Below are positions 55,344-64,000 of a DNA stretch of 64,000 nucleotides, in pieces. A model generated the notes under the pieces. The model was not told the origin of the DNA. It did no database searches and was given only the letters and a program-made list of their open reading frames with translations. Each line of letters starts with the position of its first letter. The stretch's first letter is position 1. The stretch covers positions 4,414,501 through 4,478,500 of the forward strand of contig NZ_CP128846.1 in NCBI RefSeq assembly GCF_030388665.1, given 5' to 3'. The position numbers and the translations under genes were made by a program. The stretch comes from Streptomyces flavofungini. Its GTDB lineage: Bacteria > Actinomycetota > Actinomycetes > Streptomycetales > Streptomycetaceae.

Positions 55344-55676
55344 ATGATCTTCATCACCGTAAAGTTCACCGTCCGCCCCGAGCGGAGCGAGACGTGGCTC
55401 GACCTCGTCGACGACTTCACGCGGGCCACCCGCGAGGAGCCGGGCAACCTGTTCTTCGAGTGGTCGCGCAGCGTCGACAACCCGCACCAGTTCGTCCTCG
55501 TCGAGGCGTTCCGCGACGGCGAGGCGGGCGCTGCGCACGTGGAGTCCGCGCACTTCAAGGCCGCGATGGACACCATGTCGTACGCCATCGCCGAGATCCC
55601 CCAGATCGTCAGCACCGACATCCCCGGCATGGACGGGTGGGGGCGGATGGGCGAGGTCGCGCCGCGCGAGGCCTGA
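55344..55676 (+). CDS. Antibiotic biosynthesis monooxygenase-type protein
   Basis: A 110-residue ABM-fold protein. Landmarks are IFITVKFTVRPERSETWLDL, EPGNLFFEWSRSVDNPHQF and VLVEAFRDGEAGAAHVESAH. Such ferredoxin-like proteins act as quinol monooxygenases without cofactor or have unknown roles. It lies 109 bases after the PH-domain gene. Confidence 0.85.
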   Translation: MIFITVKFTVRPERSETWLDLVDDFTRATREEPGNLFFEWSRSVDNPHQFVLVEAFRDGEAGAAHVESAHFKAAMDTMSYAIAEIPQIVSTDIPGMDGWGRMGEVAPREA

Positions 55677-55683
55677 CCTGATC

Positions 55684-55734
55684 GGACGCGTGTGGGGTCC
55701 AGGACAGTTCTTGTCCTGGACCCCACACGCGTCC
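55684..55734. terminator. Perfect 23-bp inverted repeat, terminator
   Basis: GGACGCGTGTGGGGTCCAGG plus three bases pairs perfectly with its complement at 55712-55734 around loop GTTCT. It lies between the converging ABM and SnoaL-like genes and contains the CCAGGACA-N5-TGTCCTGG core also found at 10473-10493. Confidence 0.92.
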
Positions 55735-55757
55735 GTACGTACGTCATGTGCGTCCGG

Positions 55758-56135
55758 TCAGGCGGCCGGCACCCGGTCCAGGAACCCGTGCACCGCCCGG
55801 ATCCGGCCGTCCTCCGCCAGGACGATCACGTCGAACCCGGCCACCGGCGCCGAGCCGTCCGCGTCCGACACCAGCTCCCAGGTGAAGCGGGCGATGCCGT
55901 GGTGGCCGTCGACCTCACCGGTGTGGCGGAACGAGAAGCCGGGGAACTGCTCCCGGGCCCCGGCGATCACCGCGGCGACCCTCGCGTGCCCCGAGACGTC
56001 GGCCAGCGGGTCGGTGTACGTGCCGTCCTCGGTCCACGCGGCGGCCACGGCCTTGGTCAGGCTCGCGGGGTCGGCGCTGTTCCAGGCCTCGAAGTAGCGG
56101 GCGACGGCGGTCTCGTGAACGTCCTGTGCGGCCAT
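55758..56135 (-). CDS. SnoaL/NTF2-like protein
   Basis: A 125-residue protein from the ATG at 56135. The cone-shaped NTF2 fold pattern is ARYFEAWNSADPASLTKAVA, DGTYTDPLADVSGHARVAAV, GFSFRHTGEVDGHHGIARFT and GFDVIVLAEDGRIRAVHGFL. Members are polyketide cyclases, isomerases or unknown. Its substrate cannot be read from the sequence. Confidence 0.88.
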   Translation of the reverse strand: MAAQDVHETAVARYFEAWNSADPASLTKAVAAAWTEDGTYTDPLADVSGHARVAAVIAGAREQFPGFSFRHTGEVDGHHGIARFTWELVSDADGSAPVAGFDVIVLAEDGRIRAVHGFLDRVPAA

Positions 56136-56397
56136 GGGTGTTCGCCTCCGGCGTGGTCGTGGTTCGGGTCCTGTCCCCCGGAGACCGGGCGGAGTGCGCC
56201 GCCCGGGCCCCGGTGACCCCAACACTGCCGGGCGGGCCCGCCGGGGGCGATTACGCCCGAGGTAATGCCGACGGGCCGGTGCCGGTACGCGCCCGAGGGG
56301 CCCCACCCGCCACGGTCGGCGCACGCATGACTTTCGCCGCCGCCCCACCTGTGCTTGCCTGGGGGCTGATTCCGTGGGGTGGGACGGGAGTTGGCGG

Positions 56398-57402
56398 ATG
56401 CGCAAGGTGTGGTGGGTCGGAGTGCTGCTCGGCGCGCTCCTGGTGGCAGGGTGCGGGGACCCGGGCTCCGACGGCGGCAGCGACCAGGGGGCGCCGCCCG
56501 CCCCCGTCCCGGGCGACCCCACCGACGGCGCCTCCCCGACCACCCGGGGCCGCGCGGAGGCGGACCGCGACGCCCGCGGCGAGCGGGACGGGCGGAACGG
56601 GCCCGACAGGCGCGCCGGCACCGGGAAGAAGGACCGGCCGCGCCCCACCACCCGCCCCAAGGTCCTCTACCTCGGCGACTCCCTCGCCATGGAGAACCAA
56701 CGCGTCCTCGGCACCCTCGTGCGCGACCAGCTCGGCGCCCGCTACACCAGCGCGCCCTACTCCGGCACGACCCTCTGCGACTACCTGGAGGGAACCGGCA
56801 AGGACTCCCTCGTACCGGACAAGCACAAGGCGGCGACGCTCGTGCGCGAACTGCGGCCCGACTATGTGGTGCTGCAGTTCTGGGGCAACGCCTGGGGCTA
56901 CACGCCCTGCATGGAGGGCATCACCTACGACAAGGCACAGGGCCGGTACTTCTCGCGGTACGCGGCCGACGCGCGCCGTCTCACGGGGCAGATCACCGAC
57001 GCCGCGCGCGAGGCGGGCGGCAAGCGGCCCCGAGTGGTGTGGGTGTCGCAGGGCCCGGACCCGATGACCCCGGACCGGGTGCGCCGCGTCAACGCGCTCT
57101 ACCGTCAACAGGCGGCGGCGAGCGGCGACTTGGTCTCGGACGCGGGCAAGGCCGTCAGCCCGGCCGCCGCCCGGCACACCTGGGTGGAGAAGCTGCCCTG
57201 CACGGCGTACGAGCGCGCCCACCGCGCGTACTGCACCGAGCCGGAGAGCGACCGCACCGCCCTGCACCGCTCCGACGACCCGCTGCACTTCTGCCTGGCC
57301 CCGACGACCGCCAAGTCCCGTCCGTGTCCTGTGCCTTCACCGGGCATCCGGCGCATCGGGCAGGCGGTCGCGGACACGCTGCGGGCGCAGGAGACCCGCT
57401 GA
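56398..57402 (+). CDS. SGNH-hydrolase lipoprotein
   Basis: A 334-residue protein from the ATG at 56398. The N-terminus RKVWWVGVLLGALLVAGC is a lipoprotein signal with lipobox VAGC. After a charged linker the SGNH domain starts VLYLGDSLAMENQRVLGTL (nucleophile Ser), with VVLQFWGNAWGY (Asn) in the middle and DDPLHFC (Asp/His) near the end. It is probably an extracellular esterase or O-acyl group hydrolase. It converges on 57421. Confidence 0.82.
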   Translation: MRKVWWVGVLLGALLVAGCGDPGSDGGSDQGAPPAPVPGDPTDGASPTTRGRAEADRDARGERDGRNGPDRRAGTGKKDRPRPTTRPKVLYLGDSLAMENQRVLGTLVRDQLGARYTSAPYSGTTLCDYLEGTGKDSLVPDKHKAATLVRELRPDYVVLQFWGNAWGYTPCMEGITYDKAQGRYFSRYAADARRLTGQITDAAREAGGKRPRVVWVSQGPDPMTPDRVRRVNALYRQQAAASGDLVSDAGKAVSPAAARHTWVEKLPCTAYERAHRAYCTEPESDRTALHRSDDPLHFCLAPTTAKSRPCPVPSPGIRRIGQAVADTLRAQETR

Positions 57403-57420
57403 CGCCACCGGTCGGGCCCG

Positions 57421-58389
57421 CTAGCGGCGCCAGGCGCTGTAGGACATGACGTCCCCGGCCTCGACCGCGAACCTCGGCCGGTCCTTGGTGAACATCACCT
57501 CCAGGCCGAGCGGTTCGCCCGTGTCGGGGTCGAGGATCAGCATGTGGCGCAGGTGCTCGTCGCGGGAGTCGAGGACGTAGGCCTGGCCGGAGCGGCCGAG
57601 CCGGTCGGTGACCGTGCCCGCGGGCCGCAGGCCGCCGCTGTCGGCGAGGAGCCTGGCCAGGGCGGCGCTCTCGCGGGCGCCGAGCGTCCAGGTGTCGAGC
57701 AGCGAGGGCAGCGCGTCGAGGACCTCGCGGGTGCTCGCGGGCGTGGTGCGGCGCGGGAAGCCGGGCTCGTGGACCTCGGTGAGGTAGTCGCGCAGGGCGG
57801 CGGCGGTGTGCGGCGGGCGGGAGCGGGGCGGGGCGTCGGACCGGCTCGGCGGGTGGATGCGCTCGCTGATCACCTTGCCGTCGGCCTTGACGCGCTCGGT
57901 GCGGCTGCCGTCCGGCTGCCAGCGCACCTCCCGCTCCTCGGGCAGCGTGACGGGGCGCTCGGCGTCCGGGCCCTCGTCCAGGGCGATGCTCCAGGTCTGC
58001 ACGTGGGCGCCCCTGCGCAGCCGGGGTCCGCCGTCGCGGGCGGCGGCCTCGGCGCGGTCGGCGACGCGGTCGAGCGTCAGGGCGGCGCTGTCGCGCGGGT
58101 GCAGGGCGCCGGGCACGGCGGCGGTGGCGGGCGCGGCGGCCAGGTCGGGCACGGTGAGCGCGAGCACGGCGGCGAAGGCGACGGCGGCGGCCTCGGCCCA
58201 CAGCACGACGCGGCGGCGGGCGCGGCGGGCCCGGGTGCGGTGCAGGAGCTGGTTGAGGCCGCGCTCGGCGACGGCGTTCAGGGGGCGGTCGCGCCAGGGC
58301 CCGGTGGTGGCGGAGACGGGGTTGGCGGCGCGCAGGAGGTCGAGGTCGGCGTCGTGGGCGTCGCGCCGGTCGTCCAGGTGGTCAGTCAC
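57421..58389 (-). CDS. CU044_5270-family membrane protein
   Basis: A 322-residue protein from a GTG at 58389 that overlaps the sigma-factor stop by eight bases. After a basic N-terminus one membrane segment (VLWAEAAAVAFAAVLALTVP, about 63-82) leads to an extracellular domain with HVQTWSIALDEGPDAERPVT and LDSRDEHLRHMLILDPDTGE. These proteins are regular partners of ECF-type sigma factors and may act as membrane-bound regulators of them. Confidence 0.82.
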   Translation of the reverse strand: MTDHLDDRRDAHDADLDLLRAANPVSATTGPWRDRPLNAVAERGLNQLLHRTRARRARRRVVLWAEAAAVAFAAVLALTVPDLAAAPATAAVPGALHPRDSAALTLDRVADRAEAAARDGGPRLRRGAHVQTWSIALDEGPDAERPVTLPEEREVRWQPDGSRTERVKADGKVISERIHPPSRSDAPPRSRPPHTAAALRDYLTEVHEPGFPRRTTPASTREVLDALPSLLDTWTLGARESAALARLLADSGGLRPAGTVTDRLGRSGQAYVLDSRDEHLRHMLILDPDTGEPLGLEVMFTKDRPRFAVEAGDVMSYSAWRR

Positions 58390-58915
58390 GGCTCTCTCCC
58401 GCTCGTACGTTCATCTGCATCCGGTCGATCTCCGCGCGGAGTCTGCGGCGGGCCCGGTGCAGCCGCATCGCCGCCGCGCCGGGGCTGCACTCCAGGGCCA
58501 CCGCGAGCTCGTCGACGCCCAACTCCTCCCAGGTGGTCAGGCGAAGGGCCTCCTGGTCGGCGGGGGAGAGCCGGGCCAGGGCCTCGTGCACCCAGGAGCC
58601 GGGGCGTTCGGTGTCCGGGCTGTCCACGATCTGATGGCCGTGGGCGCTCTCGTTCAGGCCGATGCGGTGCAGCAGGCGCCGCCTCCGCCCGAGGCCGCGC
58701 ACCGTGTTGGCCAGGCAGTTGCGGGCGACGGCGTAGAGCCAGGGCAGCGGTGCCTCGGGGAGTTCGGCGCGGCGCCGCCAGGCTATGGAGAAGACGTCCG
58801 CCACGACCTCCTCGACCTCGTGGGCCTCCCCCGCGTCGAGCCTGCGCGCGACGAACCGGCTCACCGCCCAGTAGTGCTCGCGGTAGGCGGCCGCGAAGGA
58901 ATCGTCCGTGCTCAT
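58382..58915 (-). CDS. ECF-type RNA polymerase sigma factor
   Basis: A 177-residue sigma factor from the ATG at 58915. Region 2 is [20 protein letters not shown], then [19 protein letters not shown] and [17 protein letters not shown]. Region 4 is [20 protein letters not shown], then [20 protein letters not shown]. It is co-transcribed and overlapping with the CU044_5270 protein and divergent from ctaD. Confidence 0.92.
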   Translation of the reverse strand: MSTDDSFAAAYREHYWAVSRFVARRLDAGEAHEVEEVVADVFSIAWRRRAELPEAPLPWLYAVARNCLANTVRGLGRRRRLLHRIGLNESAHGHQIVDSPDTERPGSWVHEALARLSPADQEALRLTTWEELGVDELAVALECSPGAAAMRLHRARRRLRAEIDRMQMNVRAGESRD

Positions 58916-59021
58916 GGACCGTAGGTGTCCGGCATGCGTCCGATCCTCACACCCGGCCGCTGTGATTCTCGCGGCAGGGGTGTCCGGTGATGCCGGGCCG
59001 CCTCCCGGACACGTACGGGGC

Positions 59022-60659
59022 ATGAGGTCAACCGTGAAGTGGCTCACGACCACGGACCACAAGACGATCGGCACGCTGTATCTGGTGACGTCGTTCGCGT
59101 TCTTCTGCATCGGCGGGGTGCTGGCGCTGTTCATGCGCGCCGAGCTGGCCCGGCCCGGCACGCAGATCATGTCGAACGAGCAGTTCAACCAGGCGTTCAC
59201 GATGCACGGCACGATCATGCTGCTGATGTTCGCGACGCCGCTGTTCGCGGGCTTCGCGAACTGGATCATGCCGCTCCAGATCGGCGCGCCCGACGTCGCG
59301 TTCCCGCGCCTGAACATGTTCGCCTACTGGCTGTACCTGTTCGGCTCGCTGATCGCCGTCGGTGGCTTCCTCACCCCGCAGGGGGCGGCCGACTTCGGCT
59401 GGACCGCGTACGTCCCGCTGTCGGGCGTCGTGCACTCCCCCGGCATCGGCAGCGACATGTGGATCATGGGGCTGGCCTTCTCCGGCTTCGGCACGATCCT
59501 CGGCTCGGTCAACTTCATCACCACCATCATCTGCATGCGCGCCCCCGGCATGACGATGTTCCGCATGCCGATCTTCACCTGGAACGTGCTGCTCACGGCC
59601 GTGCTCGCGCTGCTCGCGTTCCCGGTGCTGGCCGCCGCGCTGTTCGCCCTGGAGCTCGACCGGAAGTTCGGGGCGCACATCTTCGACGCGGCGAACGGCG
59701 GGGCGCTGCTGTGGCAGCACCTGTTCTGGTTCTTCGGCCACCCCGAGGTCTACATCATCGCCCTGCCCTTCTTCGGCATCATCTCCGAGGTCGTCCCGGT
59801 CTTCTCGCGCAAGCCGATGTTCGGCTACATGGGCCTGGTCGGCGCGACGATCGCCATCGCGGGCCTCTCGGTGACGGTGTGGGCGCACCACATGTACGTC
59901 ACGGGCGGCGTGCTGCTGCCCTTCTTCTCCTTCATGACGTTCCTGATCGCCGTGCCGACGGGCGTGAAGTTCTTCAACTGGCTCGGCACGATGTGGAAGG
60001 GGTCCCTGTCCTTCGAGACGCCGATGCTGTGGGCGGTCGGCTTCCTCATCACGTTCGTCTTCGGAGGTCTGACGGGCGTGATCCTGGCGTCACCGGTGAT
60101 GGACTTCCACGTCTCGGACTCGTACTTCGTCGTCGCGCACTTCCACTACGTCATCTTCGGCACCGTGGTCTTCGCGATGTTCGCCGGATTCCACTTCTGG
60201 TGGCCCAAGTTCACCGGCAGGATGCTCGACGAACGCCTCGGCAAGATCACGTTCTGGACGCTCTTCGTCGGCTTCCACGGGACGTTCCTCGTCCAGCACT
60301 GGCTCGGCACGGCGGGCATGCAGCGCCGGATCCCCGACTATCTGGCGGTGGAGGGCTTCACCGGCCTGAACACGCTCTCCACGATCTTCTCGTTCCTGCT
60401 CGGCATGTCGCTCCTGCCGTTCTTCTACAACATCTGGAAGACCGCCAAGTACGGCGAGAAGATCGAGGCCGACGACCCCTGGGGCTACGGCCGCTCCCTG
60501 GAGTGGGCCACCTCCTGCCCGCCGCCCCGGCACAACTTCACGTCCCTGCCCCGCATCCGCAGCGAGTCGCCCGCCTTCGACCTGCACCACCCGGAGATCG
60601 CGGCGGCCGACGACGGGCTCGCCGAGGCGCCCGCACCGGCGGAGGTGGCCGCGCGATGA
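59022..60659 (+). CDS. ctaD: Cytochrome c oxidase subunit I
   Basis: A 545-residue subunit with 12 membrane segments from the ATG at 59022. Heme and copper ligands are present: [13 protein letters not shown] (heme a His), [15 protein letters not shown] (copper His and cross-linked Tyr), [10 protein letters not shown] (His pair) and [13 protein letters not shown]. The proton path segment is intact. The usual neighbours ctaC, ctaE and qcr genes are not here, so this is probably a second, separate copy. Its ATGA overlap with the next gene indicates coupling. Confidence 0.93.
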   Translation: MRSTVKWLTTTDHKTIGTLYLVTSFAFFCIGGVLALFMRAELARPGTQIMSNEQFNQAFTMHGTIMLLMFATPLFAGFANWIMPLQIGAPDVAFPRLNMFAYWLYLFGSLIAVGGFLTPQGAADFGWTAYVPLSGVVHSPGIGSDMWIMGLAFSGFGTILGSVNFITTIICMRAPGMTMFRMPIFTWNVLLTAVLALLAFPVLAAALFALELDRKFGAHIFDAANGGALLWQHLFWFFGHPEVYIIALPFFGIISEVVPVFSRKPMFGYMGLVGATIAIAGLSVTVWAHHMYVTGGVLLPFFSFMTFLIAVPTGVKFFNWLGTMWKGSLSFETPMLWAVGFLITFVFGGLTGVILASPVMDFHVSDSYFVVAHFHYVIFGTVVFAMFAGFHFWWPKFTGRMLDERLGKITFWTLFVGFHGTFLVQHWLGTAGMQRRIPDYLAVEGFTGLNTLSTIFSFLLGMSLLPFFYNIWKTAKYGEKIEADDPWGYGRSLEWATSCPPPRHNFTSLPRIRSESPAFDLHHPEIAAADDGLAEAPAPAEVAAR

Positions 60660-61009
60660 CGGCGATGGACGAGCGCGGGGCCGACGCGCGGGCGCTGGTG
60701 CGGGACCTCGAGGGGCTGCTGCTCGTCGAGGCGGCACGGGCGGAGAGCCGGGCGGCGGCCGGCCGGTTCACCGGCCGGCTCCCCTGGCTCACGGACAGCC
60801 AGCGCGAAGAGGTGGAGCGGCAGTACACCGAGGAGCACATGGTCCTCACCCGGCGCGCCTGGGACCGCACCGCGGCCCGCTCGCGCGAGCTGCGCGCCGA
60901 GTACGAGGAGGCGTACCGGGTGCTCCAGCGGCGGGCGTTCGCGTGGTGCCTGGTGGGGGCGGCGCTGTTCATGGGGGCGACGCTCGAACTGAGCCGGGGG
61001 TGGGGCTAG
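60656..61009 (+). CDS. Small protein downstream of ctaD
   Basis: A 117-residue protein whose ATG overlaps the ctaD stop. It is helical and charged ([40 protein letters not shown]) with one C-terminal membrane segment ([18 protein letters not shown]). It is likely an accessory of this oxidase. Its stop codon TAG falls in the CTAG target site of the adjacent insertion sequence. Confidence 0.7.
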   Translation: MTAMDERGADARALVRDLEGLLLVEAARAESRAAAGRFTGRLPWLTDSQREEVERQYTEEHMVLTRRAWDRTAARSRELRAEYEEAYRVLQRRAFAWCLVGAALFMGATLELSRGWG

Positions 61010-62109
61010 GGCGCGTATCGAGTGGTGATCAATCTGTGGGATCCGCTCTCGCGGCGGGGTCTGGTCCGGTAGATCTTCTTGCGTGACGCGAGTGCAACTG
61101 ACGGATGCAGAGTGGGAGTTCATCGGGCCGTACCTGCCGATCGGCGAGTACGGCCCGTACCCCGAGCGGCTCCGGCAGCAGTTCGAGGGTGTGATCTGGC
61201 GGTTCAAGACCGGCGGGCAGTGGCGGGAGATGCCGCAGGAGTTCGGCGCCTGGTCGACCGTGCACAACCGCTTCCGGCAGTGGCGGGACGCCGGCGTCTT
61301 CGAGGCGCTGCTGGAGGGCCTGATTGCGGAAGCGGCGAAGCGGGGTGAGGTGGACCTGTCCCTGGTCAGTATCGACTCCACCACCGCGCGGGCACACCAC
61401 GATGCCGCCGGGATGCACCTGGGCAAGGACGTCATCACTGCGCTGGAGAAGGCTGCCGCCGAGGAGGAGAAGGCCAGGTCAAAGGGGGCAGCCTCGAAGA
61501 ACAAAGCGGGCAGGACGTCAAAGCAGATCCCGAGCGGGAGGAGCGGCGACGCATCCGACGTCGGCGAAGAGTCCGCCTGAAGGCCGCTCTCCTCGGGCGC
61601 TCCAGGGGCGGGCAGACCAGCAAGGTCCATCTGGCCGCCGACCGCAAGTGCCGCCCGCTGGCGTTTGTGCTGACCGTGGGCCAGGCCGCGGACAGTCCGC
61701 AGTTCATCCCCGTGCTCAAGAAGTTACGGGTTCGCGGCCCCGTCGGCCGCCCCCGCACCCGGCCGGACGCGGTCACCGGAGACAAGGCCTACTCGTCTCG
61801 CGGCAACCGGGCCCACCTGCGCCGACGCGGCATCAAGGCAGTGATCCCGGTGAAGAAGGACCAGGCCTCCAACCGAAAGAAGAAAGGCTCCGGGGGCGGT
61901 CGACCCGTCAGCCACGACGCCGCCCTCTACAAGGAGAGGAACACCGTCGAGCGCCTGATCAACAAGCTCAAGGCCTGGCGAGGCATCGCCACCCGATACG
62001 ACAAGACCCCGGACAGCTACCTCGCCGGCCTCCACCTACGAGCCTCCATGATCTGGATCAAAGACCTCACCCGGACCACTAATTGATCACAACTCGATAC
62101 GCGCCCTAG
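61006..62109. mobile_element. IS5-family insertion sequence
   Basis: Terminal inverted repeats CTAGGGCGCGTATCGAGT / (complement) agree over about 29 of 32 bases, with GTGATCAAT continuing on both sides. CTAG is at both ends, so the target duplication is TA or CTAG. The transposase is in two frames. It sits directly at the stop codon of the upstream gene. Confidence 0.9.
61083..62086 (+). CDS. IS5-type transposase, two frames
   Basis: The first frame (61083-61580) holds LTDAEWEFIGPYLPIGEYG, FKTGGQWREMPQEFGAWSTV and the first catalytic Asp in LVSIDSTTARAHHDAAGM. The second frame, open from before 61500 to 62086, holds ADPEREERRRIRRRRRVRL, SKVHLAADRKCRPLAFVLT, GDKAYSSRGNRAHLRRRGIK (second Asp) and ERNTVERLINKLK (Glu). 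A -1 shift at the AAAGGGGG run (61481-61488) would join them, as in many members of this family, so it may be active. It could also be a mutation. Confidence 0.85.
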
Positions 62110-62141
62110 CCCGCCCCCGGCCCGCCCGGGCGCCGGCGCCG

Positions 62142-63095
62142 TCAGAGCGGCAGCCCGTAGTCCGCGCACTTCGGCTTGAAGTCCGGCTTGTCCGCGCCGA
62201 GGGCGTTGACGACGTTCTGCGTCGTCGGGCCGTCCGTGAACAGGCCGACGTGACCGACGCGGTTCTTCGGGCACTGGTCCTGCACGAGGATGTTGCGGAC
62301 GTTGTCGCCCTTCAGGAAGCCGTTGCCGTACGGGCTCGCGATCAGGTCGTACTTGGTGGCGATGACCGTGTAGCGCACACCGGGGACGGTGTCGCCGTCG
62401 GCCCACAGCGCCTTCTGGAAGTCGGAGCCCTCCTGCTGGTCCTTCAGGCCCTGGAGGTTCAGGTGGTCGAAGGCGCCGTTGACGATGCCGAGCACGCCGA
62501 GGGCCTTGCCGAGGTTCACCAGACCGCTGAGGGTGGTGCCGTGGTTGGTGGGGGCGAGCGCCACGAGCCGGTCGACCTTCTTGGCGCCGCCGAGCCGCTT
62601 GATGTAGTGGTTCGGCATCATGCCGCCCTGGGAGTGCCCGAGGACGTCGACCTTCTTGGCGCCGGTGGCAGCCAGCACCTTGTCCACGAACGCGCTCATG
62701 CCCTCGGCGGACTTGGCGATGCCGGTGAGGCCGCCGACGCGCCCGCCGAAGTTGAACGGGCTGCCCATGCCGTAGTTGAAGGCGTAGACGCAGTGGCCCT
62801 CGTTGGCGAGCGTCGGGCCCATCTTGACCCAGTTCGCGCCGAGGTTCACGCCGGTGCCGTGCACGAGGACGACCGGGTTGGGGTGCTCGGCGTCGGGCTT
62901 GCAGTTCCAGTCGTTCACGCCGGACACGGCGTTCGGGCTGAGTAAGAAGTTGCTCACGCCCTCGGCGACGCCGCCGACGGGGTACTGCTTGCGCGGCTGT
63001 TCCCCGGCCTGCGCCGGGACGGCCGCGGCGGTGAGCGCCGAGGCGGCCAGGGTGACGGCCGCGGCCAGGCGGGCCGGTGCGGAGGCTCTGTTCAT
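62142..63095 (-). CDS. Secreted lipase/alpha-beta hydrolase
   Basis: A 317-residue protein from the ATG at 63095. A signal peptide ends near VPAQAGEQ. The nucleophile elbow is VDVLGHSQGGMMPNHYIKRL, with the oxyanion region PNPVVLVHGTGVNLGANWVK. Asp in TKYDLIASPYGNGF and His in VGHVGLFTDG complete the triad. It resembles actinobacterial triacylglycerol lipases of the extracellular type. It lies 33 bases from the right end of the insertion sequence and on the opposite strand to the genes left of it. Confidence 0.9.
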   Translation of the reverse strand: MNRASAPARLAAAVTLAASALTAAAVPAQAGEQPRKQYPVGGVAEGVSNFLLSPNAVSGVNDWNCKPDAEHPNPVVLVHGTGVNLGANWVKMGPTLANEGHCVYAFNYGMGSPFNFGGRVGGLTGIAKSAEGMSAFVDKVLAATGAKKVDVLGHSQGGMMPNHYIKRLGGAKKVDRLVALAPTNHGTTLSGLVNLGKALGVLGIVNGAFDHLNLQGLKDQQEGSDFQKALWADGDTVPGVRYTVIATKYDLIASPYGNGFLKGDNVRNILVQDQCPKNRVGHVGLFTDGPTTQNVVNALGADKPDFKPKCADYGLPL

Positions 63096-63372
63096 GGTGC
63101 CGGTCCCTTCAGGTGCACGAGTGGGGTGTTCGGACGCAGGGGTCGTCGCCATTTGTCATAGGCATGACAGATCTGCGTCCAGGAATCTGAAACGGCAGCA
63201 CTTCAGATTTGGTTACTTGAAAGTAGGGCCACGGAAACAGCCGCGCAAGACTCGTGCGTACGAGAATTTCCGGGCGGGCCAAGGGGGTTGGCGCCGACGG
63301 GGCTGACCTCGGGCGACGAGGCCCGGGCGGGGTGGGTGAGGTGTGCGGGGCGCGGGGGGTCGTGTGGGGCGC

Positions 63373-63484
63373 GTGGGTCGGAGGCGGCGCGCGAGGGCTC
63401 GTGGGTCGGAGGCGGCGCGCGAGGGCTCGTGGGTCGGAGGCGGCGGGCGAGGTCGCGTGGGGCGGAGGCGGCGGGCGAGGTCGC
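63373..63484. repeat. 28-bp tandem repeat array
   Basis: Four units of GTGGGTCGGAGGCGGCGCGC plus eight bases, starting at 63373, 63401, 63429 and 63457, with slight variation in the third and fourth and a decayed fifth. It lies in the intergenic region between the lipase start and the phosphatase stop. It is not a credible protein repeat on either strand. Confidence 0.85.
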
Positions 63485-63515
63485 GTGGGGCGCGTGGGGC
63501 GGAGGCCGCGCGCGG

Positions 63516-64000
63516 TTACGCCGAGGGCCGGGCCCGCCGCGGCCACGAGCCCGGGTCCTGCTCCGGCGCGGACGACGCGAAGGCGTGGGTGGGCTGGGCG
63601 AGCACCACGGTGAGGTCGTCCACGAGCGGGGCGCCGCCGGTGTGCCTGCGGACCAGGCCCGTCAGGCACTCCAGCGCGTCGGGCAGGGCGGGTTGGGCGA
63701 GGGCGGCGTGCACCTGGGGCGCGTCGAGCCGGAAGGGGACGCGGTCGCCGTCGCGGGCGTCGGTGAGGCCGTCGGTGTACAGGAGCAGGCGCTGGCCCGC
63801 CGAGAGCCGGACGCGCTGCGCGGACGGGGTGGGGCCGAGGCCCAGCGGGGGCGAGGGCCGCGGCGGGGCGAGCAGGCACAGGCGGCGGCCGGTGCGCAGC
63901 GGGGCCGGATGACCGCAGTTGACGATGCGGGCCTCGCCGGGGCGGAAGTCGACGAGCAGCAGCGTGACGAAGTCCTCCGGGCCGAGGTCGGGGCGCAGCC
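63516..64000 (-). CDS. PP2C/SpoIIE-type serine phosphatase, C-terminus
   Basis: I read 161 residues on the minus strand from the right edge to the TAA at 63516; the N-terminus is outside. Core motifs are FVTLLLVDFRPGEARIVNCG, then HPAPLR, QRLLLYTDGLTDARDGD and VDDLTVVLAQ (metal-binding Asp). This is the second half of a PP2C-type domain of the SpoIIE/RsbU class, which dephosphorylates anti-anti-sigma factors. Sensor domains are not visible. Confidence 0.85.
   Translation of the reverse strand, partial: LRPDLGPEDFVTLLLVDFRPGEARIVNCGHPAPLRTGRRLCLLAPPRPSPPLGLGPTPSAQRVRLSAGQRLLLYTDGLTDARDGDRVPFRLDAPQVHAALAQPALPDALECLTGLVRRHTGGAPLVDDLTVVLAQPTHAFASSAPEQDPGSWPRRARPSA

Overview
The window looks like a chromosomal stretch from a high-GC actinomycete, almost certainly a Streptomyces or a close relative. 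The support is strong third-position GC bias, GTG and TTG starts, a dnaK-grpE-dnaJ-hspR heat-shock operon with HspR (HAIR) operators, twin-arginine and lipobox exported proteins, and many small Streptomyces-type regulator modules. No rRNA, CRISPR array, replication origin or large biosynthetic cluster is visible. One tRNA gene is present.

Layout. 1-2.5 kb: the start of an MBL-fold hydrolase, a LuxR-type regulator and a 5'-deleted copy of a second such regulator. 2.7-8 kb: a small conserved protein and the dnaK operon. 8.2-10.5 kb: a membrane iron-sulfur oxidoreductase. 10.6-20.9 kb: three exported FG-GAP proteins, the remnant of a fourth, and an island of small regulatory modules (DUF6879/XRE, XRE-TPR, Cys-rich small proteins). 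20.9-24.7 kb: a transmembrane STAND-type NTPase with a translationally coupled small partner. 25-27.6 kb: a Yip1-like membrane protein, a phosphoribosyltransferase, dcd and a zinc-ribbon protein. 28.07-31.71 kb: tRNA-Gly with a small integrated element bounded by 44-bp direct repeats, carrying an excisionase-like antitoxin/PIN pair and a broken membrane-protein gene. 31.8-35.3 kb: a second copy of the small regulatory module, a flavoprotein and a VapBC-like pair. 35.7-43.4 kb: a PobA-like monooxygenase next to a fused methyltransferase, an alkaline phosphatase, a PucR regulator and a DUF4394 protein. 43.4-48 kb: a MoxR AAA/vWA operon. 48-58.9 kb: TerB, a possible GvpU, TetR, two PQQ-type propellers, a rhomboid-like protein, several small enzymes, and an ECF sigma factor with its partner. 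59-64 kb: a solitary cytochrome oxidase subunit I with a small partner, an IS5-type insertion sequence, a secreted lipase and the C-terminal part of a PP2C/SpoIIE phosphatase.

How the parts work together. The dnaK operon is a self-regulated chaperone unit. The accessory character of the window comes from three kinds of modules: (i) two-gene units ending in a Cys-rich protein with an H-L-x-G-C-x-x-C pattern, found three times with overlapping start/stop codons beside XRE or XRE-TPR regulators; (ii) two multi-gene NTPase systems (STAND plus partner, and MoxR plus vWA plus a third protein); (iii) two PIN-toxin pairs. The most interesting candidates for undescribed biology are the repeated Cys-rich modules and the STAND pair, whose two proteins share a short Gly/Asn-rich strand motif.
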